A stretch of DNA of 64,000 nt, taken from the NCBI RefSeq assembly GCF_001552655.1, contig NZ_BCRP01000003.1, positions 180,883 through 244,882 on the forward strand, in the 5' to 3' direction. Within the stretch, counting starts at the first letter, position 1. Every line of letters begins with the position of its first letter. This DNA is from Alicyclobacillus kakegawensis NBRC 103104. GTDB taxonomy: Bacteria > Bacillota > Bacilli > Alicyclobacillales > Alicyclobacillaceae. The notes under the pieces were generated by a model, which saw only the letters and a list, made by a program, of their open reading frames with translations, was not told the origin of the DNA and did no database searches. The position numbers and the translations under genes were made by a program. Positions 63,789 to 64,000 of this stretch are shown here, piece by piece.

Positions 63789-63933
63789 CCTTTCGAAATT
63801 TAAGACTTTTGGCCATATCGTCAAGTTGCGGAGACTGGCCAGAGGTGTTGCCCCACAGGGCTATCCCCCACACTGTATCACAATAGCCGCTCGCCCGTCT
63901 GCCCCCCTTGATGCCCCAGCGGCGTCAAACCAC

Positions 63934-63967
63934 AAAAAAAGACCGCCCAGTTAGTTCTGGGCGATCT
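63934..63967 (-). terminator. Rho-independent terminator of a gene beyond the window edge
   Basis: AGATCGCCCAG pairs with CTGGGCGGTCT (one G-T wobble) and is followed by TTTTTTT on the minus strand. It implies a minus-strand gene ending at or just beyond base 64000. Nothing else recognisable lies between 63789 and 64000. Confidence 0.9.
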
Positions 63968-64000
63968 CGCCGAAAACCTCGTGTCTCTCGGGCTGTCATG

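Noticed and set aside
1..64000. tRNA genes, insertion sequences, prophage, CRISPR arrays
   Set aside because: No cloverleaf with a T-loop signature, no transposase or integrase product, and no regularly spaced long direct repeats were seen; the only short tandem repeats are the mraZ operator units.

Overview
This window comes from a GC-rich, endospore-forming Firmicute of the Bacilli. It most resembles the Alicyclobacillaceae or a near relative, although I did not run a species-level comparison. The evidence is the sigE-sigG-spoIIGA sporulation block, RsfA and Ger(x)C genes, a bacillithiol gene (bshC), a NifZ/ThiI pair, and a gene order matching the B. subtilis yloB-yloA / pyr / ylm / dcw region. 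Most genes lie on the minus strand. They have strong GGAGG-type ribosome binding sites, frequent GTG/TTG starts and ATGA or TGATG overlaps. I see no tRNA, rRNA, insertion sequence, prophage or CRISPR array.

Layout. 1-6.2 kb: start of a calcium P-type ATPase gene, rqcH (yloA), a DUF2254 membrane protein, glutamate dehydrogenase and a solitary Rieske protein. 6.2-15.2 kb: the pyrimidine operon pyrR-pyrB-pyrC-carA-carB-pyrF-pyrE (minus strand), driven by a near-consensus promoter with one PyrR-type attenuator; pyrP and pyrK/pyrD are absent. 15.2-21.4 kb: rluD-type synthase, lspA, ylyA, divIVA and ylmH-G-E-D-C. The ileS gene that B. subtilis has here is missing, and a small plus-strand membrane gene occupies the space. 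21.5-24.2 kb: sigG, sigE and spoIIGA, with sigE starting 101 bases inside spoIIGA. 24.3-44.4 kb: the division and cell-wall (dcw) cluster mraZ-rsmH-ftsL-pbpB-spoVD-murE-mraY-murD-ftsW/spoVE-murG-murB-murA-divIB-ylxW-ylxX-sbp-ftsA-ftsZ, with an array of 10-bp repeats before mraZ that looks like the MraZ operator. 44.5-57 kb: bshC, an unknown membrane protein, an SDR oxidoreductase, an unknown basic protein, a lone gerC, rsfA, thiI-nifZ with a small hydrophobic gene, gapB, clpP behind a CtsR-like box, midA and a 28-residue membrane miniprotein. 57-64 kb: many small proteins of unknown function, an isochorismatase-fold protein lacking its catalytic cysteine, YlbF and DUF1292 proteins, a TerC-family metal exporter behind a yybP-ykoY manganese riboswitch with a recognisable terminator, and a TIM-barrel glycoside-hydrolase-like protein.

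The main themes are nucleotide synthesis, peptidoglycan synthesis and division, and entry into sporulation. The least explored material is the run of small membrane and orphan genes from 46 to 64 kb. The clearest regulatory elements are the pyr leader, the manganese riboswitch, the MraZ repeats and the CtsR-like box. I did not find one large undescribed system. The best leads are the isochorismatase-fold protein with serine at the nucleophile position, the miniprotein after midA, the glycoside-hydrolase-like protein and the paired divergent small membrane genes near 60 kb.
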